Assembly: GCA_036785325.1 (NCBI GenBank)
Contig: JAXIVH010000007.1
Location: 12,088,518 to 12,152,517, forward strand
Reading direction: 5' to 3'
From: Urophycis tenuis
Taxonomy: Eukaryota; Chordata; Actinopteri; Gadiformes; Phycidae
Length of the DNA stretch: 64,000 nt
Each line of letters starts with the position of its first letter. Position 1 is the stretch's first letter. Shown piece by piece: positions 41,127-52,076 of this stretch. A program made the position numbers and the translations under genes. The notes under the pieces were generated by a model, which did not search any database, was not told the DNA's origin, and saw nothing but the letters and a program-made list of their open reading frames with translations.

Positions 41127-41755
41127 GACATCCAAAACTCTCTAAGTAAAGTCTTTGGTGAGAGGCAGATTGATATTGTGGATATTAAAATCACCCAGAA
41201 GTATTATGTTTGGTGAGAGGGAGGATAGATGAGTGAGAAAAGCAGCAAATTCAATTAAAAAGCCACTATTTGGTTTTGGGGGGCGGTAGACAGTAGCAAT
41301 GATGGTTGGAGTGGGACCAGAAAACTCACAGACAGTGGACTCGAATGAGGGGGAGACTGGCACGGACACCTCCTCCCCAGCCAGAGCCACGGGGTTTACA
41401 GATGTAAACAAACCCACTAGGAGTGGATTCGTTCAGCTGTGAATAGTGTTGGGTCTGTTGGACCTGTTCCAGGTCTCGGTTAAGCAAAGAAAGTCTAGCT
41501 TATGGTCGGTGATGAGGTCTTGGATGAGATTTCCCTTGCTTGTCAGTGAGCGGATGTTGAGCAGTGCAAAGTTGAGTGAGGTGTTGTCGCAGCTGATGGT
41601 GGTGCTAGCCGATCGAGCTAGGCGGGCTAGCACCCTGTGGTCGACAGCCCGGCTGGTGGAGCGTGGAGGGCGGCGAGTCCGTCGAGAGCTGGACCAGATG
41701 GATTTGATTGCTGTTGTGCTGTTATGGTGGAAATTGGTGTGACGATACATCCACC
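41127..41755 (-). mobile_element. L2-type LINE endonuclease fragment
   Basis: Minus-strand frames read NFALLNIRSLTSKGNLIQDL, LDFLCLTETW, ATVYRPPKPNSGFLIEFAAF and NIILLGDFNIHNINLPLT, an APE-type endonuclease. It begins near a basic SSRRTRRPPRSTSRA stretch and is truncated after the LGDFN motif. The RT is missing. Confidence 0.7.
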
Positions 41756-42565
41756 TGCTGTTGAGCTGTTATGGTGGATGTATCTCTGGCGAAGCTGGAA
41801 GGTGAGGTCTTACACACCTCAGACCCCTTTTGTGCCCATCATAGGAGCCCCTACAATTTGCATATCAGCCCTAGATTGGGGTTGATGGTGAAATCATCTA
41901 CCTGCTGCAGGAAGCCTACTCCTCCCTGGATAGACCCAACACCTTGGTCCGCGTCATGTTCTTTGACAACTATCTGAGATTAAAGAACTGTGTGTCTGAC
42001 CGTCTGATTGGCAACATCGGACCTCCACAGGGAACTGGGCTGTCTCCATTCCTCTCCACCACCTATACTGCAGATTTAAAGTACCGCAGTGAGTCGTGTC
42101 ATCTGCAGAAAAACTCTGATGACATGGCCATTGTGGGGCGTGTAGAGGGTGGGAGGGAGGATAAAACAGGGACCTGGTTGGTAAATAAGTGGTGTGGGGA
42201 GAACCACCAGCAGCTGAACGTGGCAAAGACAAAAGAGATGGTGGTGGACTTCAGAAGGAACAAGCCTCCGCCCTCTCCAGTCTGCATTGGTGGGGTTGAT
42301 GTCGACATGGTGGAATCCTACAAATACCTAGGGGTGGTACTGGACAACAAACTGGAGTGGACTTCAAACATGGATGCAGTCTACAGGAAGGGCCTTAGCC
42401 AGCTTTACTTTCTGAGTAGGCTCAGGTCCTTCAACGTCTGCAAACGAATGCTCAACATGTTTGATGAGTCTGTTGTTGCGAGCACCATCTTCTTCGCCGT
42501 GGTGTCCTGGGGTGCGGGCATCAAAGCGCAGGACGCAAACAGACTCAATAAACTCATCAAAAAGG

Positions 42566-42785
42566 GGGTGGCAGTAGCTCAGTGGGTAGAGCAGGTCTTC
42601 CTCTAACTGTAAGGTCGGCAGTTCGATTTCCTCCTCCAACTGTCTGCATGTCGTAGTGTTATGAGGAAGACACTGAACCCCAACTTGCTCCCGGGGCGCT
42701 GAACATAGCAGCCCACTGCTCCTATGTAATATAGGATGGGTCAAATGCAGAGAACCAATCCCCTCCACCCCTTCCCTAATTCTTA
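42566..42785 (+). mobile_element. tRNA-derived SINE inserted in the LINE
   Basis: It begins GGGTGGCAGTAGCTCAGTGG and has a GGCAGTTCGATTT B-box-like sequence, then the body CCCCAACTTGCTCCCGGGGC and a tail to an A-rich tract. It interrupts the LINE frame at IKK. AAAAAGG on both sides of the double SINE block may be the target duplication. Confidence 0.75.
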
Positions 42786-42799
42786 AGAAAGAAAAAAAA

Positions 42800-43070
42800 A
42801 AAAAAAGGGCTTCGGACTGGTTAGGGCTTGGACTCGTAACCAGAGGGTTGCCGGTTCGAACCCCGACCAGTACGAACGGCTGAAGTGCCTGTGAGCAAGG
42901 CACCCCTCACTGCTCCCCGAGCGCCGCAGTTGGCAGCTCACTGCGTCGGGATTAGTGTGCTTCACCTCACTGTGTGCCTCACCATCACTGTGTGCTGAGT
43001 GTATTTCCACTAATTCACGATTGGGTTAAATGCAGAGACCAAATTTCCCTCACGGGATCAAACAAGTAAT
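42800..43070 (+). mobile_element. second, different tRNA-derived SINE
   Basis: GGTTAGGGCTTGGACTCGTA (A-box) and GGTTGCCGGTTCGAACCCCG (B-box) begin a body ending TTGGGTTAAATGCAGAGACC. It is separated from the first SINE by an A-rich tract, so it is a serial insertion. It is not a functional tRNA because the clover-leaf cannot be closed. Confidence 0.7.
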
Positions 43071-43654
43071 TCTTCAGAAAAAGGCAGGTTCCGTTGTTGG
43101 CTCTAAGTTTGTCATTCTGGAGGAGGTGGCGAAGGACAGAATGCTGGCAAAACTGCTGGTGATCATGGACAATGTCTCTCATCCCCTCCACAAAACACTG
43201 GACAAGCTTAAGAGCAGCTGAAGCAACAGACTCATTCAACTCCACTACAGCACAGGAAATCATTCCTACCTGGTGCCATCAGACTGTACAACACTTCACT
43301 GCAACGCAAATGCACAACATTTTAATTCTAATTTTCATATTTCAATTATATATATATATTTACTGTATTTGTACTGTGGCTGCTGCTGTGACAACCTAAT
43401 TTCCCCTCGGGATAAATAAAGTTGATCTTATCTTCAGTTTGAAGGTTGTTGGTTTGTCTGCTAACGTATCCAAATAGCGACATCCGATTCTGTGACAATG
43501 CAAAGCAGAGATTTGTGTTTTTTGTTTTTGCATCTGGTCACCTCGTGTGACAACAGGTCTAGGATGTATCTGAGCAGATCATCGTCAAGGTCAAACAGCA
43601 TAGATCATCAAAGTTTTAATGATCACCATTGCAAATAGTAGTTTGATAGATACA

Positions 43655-44400
43655 TATTTTCCCTACGAACAGTAACCTCTCCTCTTTCTTCACACTTTAT
43701 CGTGGCACCAGGCAGGGATGCCCGCCGTCACCTCTTTTATTTTTCAATCGATTGGCCGCAGCATTGCATTAGCTACCATCAAAGGTATACTAAGAGGAAC
43801 TTCTGAGCATAGGGTATCCCTCTATGCAGACAATATGCTTTTTAATTTGTCTGATCTCTTAGTAAGTGTACCACATGTGCTTGATTTACTAAATGACGTC
43901 AGCAAAATATCTGGATACAATGTAAATAAACAAAAAAGTGAGCAAATGAGTGTGACCCTAGCAGCACAACATATTCATATAATTTCCCTTCAGAGTAAGT
44001 ATACATAAATTTCAATCCTAAAATCTGCTCCTAAATGGTTCTTCTTAGAGAACTCGTCTTGTCGTCCTGCCTCATTACATGCTCTGCAATGTTCTGCAAT
44101 GTTCAATGTTTAAACCTCCTCTATCTGATCTCATATCTAGCTACCAATCTAGGAACATTGTTTTAAGATTTGGAAACTATTGAGACAATAATTTTCACTT
44201 GAAGAATTCCAAGCCCCTATTGTGAGAAATGACACGTTTATACCCACTAGCACAGACTGGGATTTTGACAAATGGAAACGTAAAGGGATTAATTAATCTG
44301 AGATATTTATGCTAATAATTACTGTATGTCTTTTGAGCAAATTGCAAAAATTCAATATCCCGCAATCTCACTTCTGTAAGATTTGACATATTTGTAGTTT
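43655..44400 (+). mobile_element. L1-type LINE RT remnant in unit 1
   Basis: Broken frames read TLYRGTRQGCPP, HRVSLYADNMLFNLSDLLVS (YADN in place of YADD), VPHVLDLLNDVSKISGYNVN and later NDTFIPTSTDWDFDKWKRKG. This is the RT and post-RT part of a fish L1 element. It is dead and is repeated in each tandem unit, so it was present before the array expanded. Confidence 0.7.
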
Positions 44401-44532
44401 TTGTCTTTGTTCTCAACTCCTTTTTCTGTCCAACTCTCCTTTTATATTCCATCCTAGAACTAAATTCCTAACCTGAAAAAGGCTATTGCCATACTGTACT
44501 ATACTGTATGCATATGGTCACATGCTCGCTTG

Positions 44533-44562
44533 CTCACTCACTCACTCACTCACTCACTCACC
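44533..44562. repeat. (TCAC)n microsatellite, lectin copy 1 upstream
   Basis: About seven TCAC units, 49 bp upstream of the start codon. It recurs in the same place in the other units (48265, 51998 and 55730), near the likely promoter or 5' UTR. No clear TATA box is seen nearby. Confidence 0.85.
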
Positions 44563-44610
44563 TTGTCTGGACAGCCTTTCCAAAGAGGAGGTCAGATGTG
44601 TTGAGCAGTC

Positions 44611-45375
44611 ATGAAGAACACACACAGCCAGTACCTGCTTCTGTTCCTTCTCTCTCTGTCTACCAGCCCTCCACCGCGTGTTGAGGCCTCCCTAGATCGC
44701 TTCAGAGTCTTCCAACGTTATGGGACCTACCGTACTTGGCAGTATGCCAAGAAAGTCTGCAGGTCAGCTGGTGAAAACGGTGATTTAGCTGTTGCGATGA
44801 ATGCTCACGACTTTGAACAGCTCTCAAGTAAGTATAGTTATCTGTATAGTCACTGCTGGGTCGGACTGCACAAGATGGACAATGGGTGGACGTGGGTTGG
44901 CGGCCAGAATAGCTCCCTGCCGGATGCGACCTGGGTGAAAGAGCACCAGGTCAGCTACACCTGTGGGATGATTTATAAGGAGAAATTAGAAGCCAGGGAT
45001 TGTAACTTGGGGGCGTACTTTCTTTGTGAGAATAGACGCCTGGTGTTGGTGAAGGAGCAGAAGACATGGGAGGAAGCTCTCCTCCACTGCAGGGCTCTTG
45101 AAGCTTCGAAGCAGATGGACCTCCTCAGCTTTCATGATGAAGAAGAGTTGTCCTACGCTCAGAACAAGATGGCCCTGGCCCAGGTGGAAGAGGCGTGGAT
45201 CGGCCTGCGCTGGCTGGCGGGCCGCTGGCTGTGGATGGACCGGACCGCCGGTGGCGATATTTCCTTGCCCGAGTGTCCCGCCAAAGGAACCCACTGCGGG
45301 ACCCTGTCTGGAAGAGGCCAGCACGCAAGGAACTGTGTGGAGAGGAGAAGCTTCTTCTGTCTGAAACAGGCTTGA
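44611..45375 (+). CDS. secreted two-domain C-type lectin-like protein, copy 1 (type A)
   Basis: A 254-aa single-exon frame. Residues 1-26 form a signal peptide (hydrophobic LLLFLLSLSTS, likely cut near VEA). The first C-type lectin-like domain spans about 28-139, with C50, C118, C131 and C139 in the canonical positions and WVGL at 83-86. The second spans about 140-252, with C160, C229, C242 and C250 and WIGL at 196-199. C82 and C222 are extra. There is no transmembrane segment. The Ca-binding EPN/QPD and WND motifs are absent, so classical Ca-dependent sugar binding is unlikely. NSS at 100-102 is a possible N-glycosylation site. The start is supported by the signal peptide. An AATAAA lies about 515 bp after the stop. 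Soluble defence or recognition is likely from the family, but the ligand is unknown. Confidence 0.85.
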   Translation: MKNTHSQYLLLFLLSLSTSPPPRVEASLDRFRVFQRYGTYRTWQYAKKVCRSAGENGDLAVAMNAHDFEQLSSKYSYLYSHCWVGLHKMDNGWTWVGGQNSSLPDATWVKEHQVSYTCGMIYKEKLEARDCNLGAYFLCENRRLVLVKEQKTWEEALLHCRALEASKQMDLLSFHDEEELSYAQNKMALAQVEEAWIGLRWLAGRWLWMDRTAGGDISLPECPAKGTHCGTLSGRGQHARNCVERRSFFCLKQA

Positions 45376-45704
45376 GTTTGATTTGATTAGTTTGCTTCAT
45401 CGCATCCTCCACTGATTATTTAGTTACGTTACTGATTAAACAATATAGCTGAAAATGTTAAAAGGATTTGTGCTCATAGATTGTAGGACCCCCGTAAACA
45501 TCCTTAAGGCTAAGCTGGAAGGACATCAATACAAATTGTGTCATTGTCTGTAAATGTTGCATGCAACCATTTTAACAAGATTGTAAAAATACAAACATGT
45601 ACAGTATGTACGTCACATGTATGTACAGAATATATTGTGAAGATTAAAAGATTGTCCTCAAAGTAAAAATACAAATTGACATGTACAGTATGTATATGAT
45701 TGAT

Positions 45705-45878
45705 GGGGCGGCAGTAGCTCAGTTGGTAGAGCTGGTGGACAGAGTGGCTCGTCCACTAACCATAGGGTTGATCCCCTTGATTCCCCTCCTCCAACTGTCC
45801 ACATGTAAAACCCCACAAATGTACTGATTGTAAGTCGCTTTGGACAAAAGTGTCTGCTAAATGCCCCTTTACATTGTA
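45705..45878 (+). mobile_element. tRNA-derived SINE, unit 1
   Basis: GGGGCGGCAGTAGCTCAGTT (A-box) starts a short SINE ending in TGTAAGTCGCTTTGGACAAA then AGTGTCTGCTAAATG, a tail common to many fish SINEs. It lies about 330 bp after the lectin stop codon and recurs at the same place in each unit. Confidence 0.8.
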
Positions 45879-46844
45879 TATGAATGAATATAATAAAAAT
45901 GGTGTTATCATATATAACTGTTGTTTGTGGATTTTCCCTTTTTTTTCATCCATCAGCAATTTATGCGTTGAGAGAATGTCTGTTTTAAGTTGACTGCACC
46001 TGCCCATGTGAGCCCATTTACATTTTAGACTGCTCCTGGCCTAATTTTGGACCAGTCAGGACATCTCTTCTCTAATTGGTTCAGTGAATCAAGCTTACCT
46101 GTTAATCACAGGTGAGTCCAAAATCATTACAATTGTTTAAAATCTTGCTCTCCCGCTACCTACATCAGATAATTAATAATCAGTTCTGTGAATAACTTGA
46201 TATAAAGAATGTAATAAAGCAATACTAAAAAGATGTCTTTTTGTTCTCTTTGGGGAAAACCTTTTTTGATCAGCAGTTCCCAATAATGTAAATGCAAGGG
46301 CCCTCATTTGGCTAAAGATAGGGACATTTATTTACATGAAAATCTTTGAGATACCACTTTATAGGTACAGTGGGTAGAATTCAGGAGGAACTAGTGATGT
46401 TGCCTATTGATAGAAAATGAATACCCCCTCACCCCTCCCTTTTGATGTCCGCGAGAGAGAGAGGACTAATCTTCCAGTACACTATTAGAATACAACTACT
46501 AGAATAGTTTTACATGCTATAATGTTAACATACGCCTGATACTCGAAAAACAGAAAAATAATTATATGACAACTTTAAGAGAGCAGAAAAGAGGAGAACA
46601 AGAGTTTGAAACTGAACAACAGTAGTGATGCCATATTACTGAAACATTTTATTCTAGCAATGGCTCTCACATCATACCTACAGCACCCTTAAGACTTAAA
46701 ACCTGTATATTAGTGATGGCACTTCACAAATTGAAAGGCCCAAAAAGTGAAAAGAACATGGTGTGGTTTGTCTTTAGTTTGAATGTTGTTGGTTTGTCTG
46801 CTGACATATCCAAATAGTGACATCCAATTCTGTGATATATGTAG

Positions 46845-47070
46845 ATGTCTGTGTTGATGGAATAATGTTAGAAATAAAACCAACCTTGCATGGCATTGCA
46901 TTTTGAGGAACTTGTGTCTCAGCAGCAGCTTTATACTTCCTGGTAGTAGGCTACGGCAGCAGCGGACTGATATTACCTAGGTTACCGGCAGAAACTAGTC
47001 ACACAAAATGCGATGATTCATGGGATGCAAGGTTAGTTTTATTTCTAACATTATTCTATCAACACAGATA
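46845..47070. repeat. hairpin/foldback repeat, unit 1
   Basis: TCTGTGTTGATGGAATAATG...AACCTTGCAT at 46848-46891 is matched by an inverted copy at about 47025-47068, roughly 44 bp with few mismatches, around a 140-bp centre. Likely a small foldback element. Copies occur at about 50577-50803, 54310-54536 and 58068-58292. Confidence 0.7.
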
Positions 47071-47389
47071 TTAACATAGATAGTCTTGCGTTATAATTTA
47101 TTTGCCTCAAGTGTACTGCGCAGTGGGTAAAAAAAATCCCAAAAAGTGAAAAAACATGGTGTGGTTTGTCTACAGGTTGAAGGTTGTTGGTTTGTCTGCT
47201 GACGTATACAAATAGCGACATCCGATTCTGTGACAATGCAAAGCAGAGATTTGTGTTTTTTTTCTCTCTGTTAACCTTGTGTGAAAACAGGTCTAGGATG
47301 TATCTGAGCAGATCATCGTCAAGGTCAAACAGCATAGATTATCAAAGTTTTAATGATCACCATTGCAAATAGTAGTTTGATAGATGCAT

Positions 47390-48130
47390 ATTTTCCCTAT
47401 GAACAGTAACCTCTCCTCTTTCTTCACACTTTATCGTGGCACCAGGCAGGGATGCCCACCGTCACCTCTTTTATTTTTCAATCGATTGGCTGCAGCATTG
47501 CATTAGCTACCATCAAAGGTATACTAAGAGGAACTTCTGAGCATAGGGTATCCCTCTATGCAGACAATATGCTTTTTAATTTGTCTGATCTCTTAGTAAG
47601 TGTACCACATGTGCTCGATTTACTAAATGACGTCAGCAAAATATCTGGATACAATGTAAATAAACAAAAAGTGAGCAAATGAGTGTGACCCTAGCAGCAC
47701 AACATATTCATATAATTTCCCTTCAGAGTAAGTATACATAAATTTCAATCCTAAAATCTGCTCCTAAATGGTTCTTCTTAGAGAACTCGTCTTGTCGTCT
47801 TGCCTCATTACATGCCCTGCAATGTTCTGCAATGTTCAATGTTTAAACCTCCTCTATCTGATCTCATATCTAGCTACCAATCTAGGAGCATTGTTTTAAG
47901 ATTTGGAAACAATTGAGACAATAATTTTCACTTGAAGAATTCCAAGCCCCTATTGTGAGAAATGACACGTTTATACCCACTAGCACAGACTGGGATTTTG
48001 ACAAATGGAAACGTCAAGGGATTAATTAATCTGAGATATTTATGCTAATAATTACTGTATGTCTTTTGAGCAAATTGCAAAAATTCAATATCCCGCGATC
48101 TCACTTCTGTTAGATTTGACATATTTGTAT
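47390..48130 (+). mobile_element. L1-type RT remnant in unit 2
   Basis: Duplicated copy of the unit-1 remnant, with one A less in the poly-A run after NVNK, which shortens the open frame. Confidence 0.7.
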
Positions 48131-48264
48131 TTTTTGTCTTTGTTCTCAACCCCTTTTTCTGTCCAACTCTCCTTTTATATTCCATCCTAGAACTCAATTG
48201 CTAACCTGAAAAAGGCTATTGCCATACTGTACTATACTGTAGGCATATGGTCACATGCTCGCTT

Positions 48265-48294
48265 GCTCACTCACTCACTCACTCACTCACTCAC
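48265..48294. repeat. (TCAC)n microsatellite, lectin copy 2 upstream
   Basis: Same tetranucleotide run as in unit 1. Confidence 0.85.
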
Positions 48295-48343
48295 CTTGTC
48301 TGGACAGCCTTTCCAAAGAGGAGGTCAGATGTGTTGAGCAGTC

Positions 48344-49108
48344 ATGAAGAACACACACAGCCAGTACCTGCTTCTGTTCCTTCTCTCTCTGTCTACCAGC
48401 CCTCCACCGCGTGTTGAGGCTTCCCTAGATCGCTTCAGAGTCCTCCAACGTTATGGGACCTACCGTACTTGGCAGTATGCCAAGAAAGTCTGCAGGTCAG
48501 CTGGTGAAAACGGTGATTTAGCTGTTGCGATGAATGCTCACGAATTTGAACAGCTCTCAAGTAAGTATAGTTATCTGTATAGTCACTGCTGGGTCGGACT
48601 GCACAAGATGGACAATGGGTGGACGTGGGTTGGCGGCCAGAATGGCTCCCTGCCGGATGCGACCTGGGTGGCAGAGCACCAGGTCAGCTACACCTGTGGG
48701 ACAATTTATAAGGAGAAATTAGAAGCCAGGGATTGTAACTTGGGGGCGTACTTTCTTTGTGAGAATAGACGCCTGGTGTTGGTGAAGGAGCAGAAGACAT
48801 GGGAGGAAGCTCTCCTCCACTGCAGGGCTCTTGAAGCTTCGAAGCAGATGGACCTCCTCAGCTTTCATGATGAAGAAGAGTTGTCCTACGCTCAGAACAA
48901 GATGGCCCTGGCCCAGGTGGAAGAGGCGTGGATCGGCCTGCGCTGGCTGGCGGGCCACTGGCTGTGGATGGACCGGACCGCCGGTGGCGATATTTCCTTA
49001 CCCGAGTGTCCCGCCAAAGGAACCCACTGCGGGACCCTGTCTGGGAGAGGCCAGCACGCAAGGAACTGTGTGGAGAGGAGAAGCTTCTTCTGTCTGAAAC
49101 AGGCTTGA
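48344..49108 (+). CDS. secreted two-domain C-type lectin-like protein, copy 2 (type B)
   Basis: A 254-aa frame identical in layout to copy 1. Relative to type A it has D67E, S101G, K110A, M120T and R205H. Four of these five lie in the first lectin domain, in the loop region expected to meet ligand. It has one private change, F34L. All ten cysteines and both WxGL motifs are kept. NGS at 100-102 preserves the glycosylation sequon. Confidence 0.85.
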   Translation: MKNTHSQYLLLFLLSLSTSPPPRVEASLDRFRVLQRYGTYRTWQYAKKVCRSAGENGDLAVAMNAHEFEQLSSKYSYLYSHCWVGLHKMDNGWTWVGGQNGSLPDATWVAEHQVSYTCGTIYKEKLEARDCNLGAYFLCENRRLVLVKEQKTWEEALLHCRALEASKQMDLLSFHDEEELSYAQNKMALAQVEEAWIGLRWLAGHWLWMDRTAGGDISLPECPAKGTHCGTLSGRGQHARNCVERRSFFCLKQA

Positions 49109-49437
49109 GTTTGATTTGATTAGTTTGCTTCATCGCATCCTCCACTGATTATTTAGTTACGTTACTGATTAAACAATATAGCTGAAAATGTTAAAAGGAT
49201 TTGTGCTCATAGATTGTAGGACCCCCGTAAACATCCTTAAGGCTAAGCTGGAAGGACATCAATACAAATTGTGTCATTGTCTGTAAATGTTGCATGCAAC
49301 CATTTTAACAAGATTGTAAAAATACAAACATGTACAGTATGTACGTCACATGTATGTACAGAATATATTGTGAAGATTAAAAGATTGTCCTCAAAGTAAA
49401 AATACAAATTGACATGTACAGTATGTATATGATTGAT

Positions 49438-49611
49438 GGGGCGGCAGTAGCTCAGTTGGTAGAGCTGGTGGACAGAGTGGCTCGTCCACTAACCATAGGG
49501 TTGATCCCCTTGATTCCCCTCCTCCAACTGTCCACATGTAAAACCCCACAAATGTACTGATTGTAAGTCGCTTTGGACAAAAGTGTCTGCTAAATGCCCC
49601 TTTACATTGTA
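49438..49611 (+). mobile_element. tRNA-derived SINE, unit 2
   Basis: Duplicated copy of the unit-1 SINE. Confidence 0.8.
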
Positions 49612-50576
49612 TATGAATTAATATAATAAAAATGGTGTTATCATATATAACTGTTGTTTGTGGATTTTCCCTTTTTTTTCATCCATCAGCAATTTATGCG
49701 TTGAGAGAATGTCTGTTTTAAGTTGACTGCACCTGCCCATGTGAGCCCATTTACATTTTAGACTGCTCCTGGCCTAATTTTGGACCAGTCAGGACATCTC
49801 TTCTCTAATTGGTTCAGTGAATCAAGCTTACCTGTTAATCACAGGTGAGTCCAAAATCATTACAATTGTTTAAAATCTTGCTCTCCCGCTACCTACATCA
49901 GATAATTAATAATCAGTTCTGTGAATAACTTGATATAAAGAATGTAATAAAGCAATACTAAAAAGATGTCTTTTTGTTCTCTTTGGGGAAAACCTTTTTT
50001 GATCAGCAGTTCCCAATAATGTAAATGCAAGGGCCCTCATTTGGCTAAAGATAGGGACATTTATTTACATGAAAATCTTCGAGATACCACTTTATAGGTA
50101 CAGTGGGTAGAATTCAGGAGGAACTAGTGATGTTGCCTATTGATAGAAAATGAATACCCCTCACCCCTCCCTTTTGATGTCCGCGAGAGAGAGAGGACTA
50201 ATCTTCCAGTACACTACTAGAATACAACTACTAGAATAGTTTTACATGCTATAATGTTAACATACGCCTGATACTCGAAAAACAGAAAGATTATTATATG
50301 ACAACTTTAAGAGAGCAGAAAAGAGGAGAACAAGAGTTTGAAACTGAACAACAGTAGTGATGCCATATTACTGAAACATTTTATTCTAGCAATGGCTCTC
50401 ACATCATACCTACAGCACCCTTAAGACTTAAAACCTGTATATTAGTGATGGCACTTCACAAATTGAAAGGCCCAAAAAGTGAAAAGAACATGGTGTGGTT
50501 TGTCTTTAGTTTGAATGTTGTTGGTTTGTCTGCTGACATATCCAAATAGTGACATCCAATTCTGTGATATATGTAG

Positions 50577-50803
50577 ATGTCTGTGTTGATGGAATAATGT
50601 TAGAAATAAAACCAACCTTGCATGGCATTGCATTTTGAGGAACTTGTGTCTCAGCAGCAGCTTTATACTTCCTGGTAGTAGGCTACGGCAGCAGCGGACT
50701 GATATTATCTAAGTTACCGGCAGAAACTAGTCACACAAAATGCGATGATTCATGGGATGCAAGGTTAGTTTTATTTCTAACATTATTCTATCAACACAGA
50801 TAT
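50577..50803. repeat. hairpin/foldback repeat, unit 2
   Basis: Copy of the unit-1 foldback. Confidence 0.7.
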
Positions 50804-51122
50804 TAACATAGATAGTCTTGCGTTATAATTTATTTGCCTCAAGTGTACTGCGCAGTGGGTAAAAAAAATCCCAAAAAGTGAAAAAACATGGTGTGGTTTG
50901 TCTACAGGTTGAAGGTTGTTGGTTTGTCTGCTGACGTATACAAATAGCGACATCCGATTCTGTGACAATGCAAAGCAGAGATTTGTGTTTTTTTTCTCTC
51001 TGTTAACCTTGTGTGAAAACAGGTCTAGGATGTATCTGAGCAGATCATCGTCAAGGTCAAACATAATAGATTATCAAAGTTTTAATGATCACCATTGCAA
51101 ATAGTAGTTTGATAGATGCATA

Positions 51123-51860
51123 TTTTCCCTACAAACAGTAACCTCTCCTCTTTCTTCACACTTTATCGTGGCACCAGGCAGGGATGCGCACCGTCACCTC
51201 TTTTATTTTTCAATCGATTGGCTGCAGCATTGCATTAGCTACCATCAAAGGTATACTAAGAGGAACTTCTGAGCATAGGGTATCCCTCTATGCAGACAAT
51301 ATGCTTTTTAATTTGTCTGATCTCTTAGTAAGTGTACCACATGTGCTCGATTTACTAAATGACGTCAGCAAAATATCTGGATACAATGTAAATAAACAAA
51401 AAAGTGAGCAAATGAGTGTGACCCTAGCAGCACAACATATTCATATAATTTCCCTTCAGAGTAAGTATACATAAATTTCAATCCTAAAATCTGCTCCTAA
51501 ATGGTTCTTCTTAGAGAACTCGTCTTGTCGTCTTGCCTCATTACATGCCCTGCAATGTTCTGCAATGTTCAATGTTTAAACCTCCTCTATCTGATCTCAT
51601 ATCTAGCTACCAATCTAGGAGCATTGTTTTAAGATTTGGAAACAATTGAGACAATAATTTTCACTTGAAGAATTCCAAGCCCCTATTGTGAGAAATGACA
51701 CGTTTATACCCACTAGCACAGACTGGGATTTTGACAAATGGAAACGTCAAGGGATTAATTAATCTGAGATATTTATGCTAATAATTACTGTATGTCTTTT
51801 GAGCAAATTGCAAAAATTCAATATCCCGCGATCTCACTTCTGTTAGATTTGACATATTTG
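51123..51860 (+). mobile_element. L1-type RT remnant in unit 3
   Basis: Duplicated copy with the longer A run, as in unit 1, and a C-to-G change after the GGGATGC start. Confidence 0.7.
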
Positions 51861-51997
51861 TATTTTTTGTCTTTGTTCTCAACCCCTTTTTCTGTCCAAC
51901 TCTCCTTTTATATTCCATCCTAGAACTCAATTGCTAACCTGAAAAAGGCTATTGCCATACTGTACTATACTGTAGGCATATGGTCACATGCTCGCTT

Positions 51998-52027
51998 GCT
52001 CACTCACTCACTCACTCACTCACTCAC
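51998..52027. repeat. (TCAC)n microsatellite, lectin copy 3 upstream
   Basis: Same tetranucleotide run as in unit 2. Confidence 0.85.
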
Positions 52028-52076
52028 CTTGTCTGGACAGCCTTTCCAAAGAGGAGGTCAGATGTGTTGAGCAGTC

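Larger units (their letters stand above)
41756..43435 (+). mobile_element. LINE reverse transcriptase part with 3' tail, split by SINEs
   Basis: The plus-strand frame at 41944-42560 reads VRVMFFDNYLRLKNCVSDRL, GPPQGTGLSPFL, KNSDDMAIVGRVEGG (an SDD catalytic core), ENHQQLNVAKTKEMVVDFRR and VESYKYLGVVLDNKLEWTSN. After a two-SINE insertion at 42566-43070 the frame resumes as KKAGSVVGSKFVILEEVAKD and SHPLHKTLDKLKSS. The 3' UTR ends in GGGATAAATAAAGTTGATCTTATC. N-terminal parts are missing. Confidence 0.72.
43436..47170 (+). repeat. lectin tandem unit 1 (about 3.73 kb)
   Basis: The unit starts at CAGTTTGAAGGTTGTTGG and contains, in order, an L1 RT remnant, a TCAC microsatellite, lectin gene copy 1 (A type), a tRNA SINE and a hairpin repeat. 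Start codons of successive genes are 3733, 3733 and 3732 bp apart. This unit is slightly more diverged upstream of the gene than units 2 and 3. Confidence 0.9.
47171..50903 (+). repeat. lectin tandem unit 2
   Basis: Same order of parts as unit 1. It carries lectin copy 2 (B type). Almost base-identical to unit 3 over long stretches. Confidence 0.9.

Noticed and set aside
42810..42880. tRNA gene candidate (GGTTCGAACCC B-box)
   Set aside because: The sequence does not fold into a complete tRNA and continues into a SINE body; it is a tRNA-derived SINE head. The same applies at 35320-35347, 42566, 45705, 49438, 53171 and 56894.
44821..44850. Possible splice donor GTAAGTATAG inside the first lectin domain
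   Set aside because: The reading frame continues through conserved domain residues (YSHCWVGL), no suitable acceptor follows, and the older pseudogene copy is collinear here.
44986..45412. Antisense and alternative frames inside the lectin genes (60-112 codons)
   Set aside because: They shadow the lectin frame and recur only because the gene is repeated; no signal or domain.
46710..47335. Minus-strand 60-94 codon frames recurring in each lectin unit
   Set aside because: They lie in the foldback and direct repeats and contain no domain; recurrence comes from the tandem duplication.
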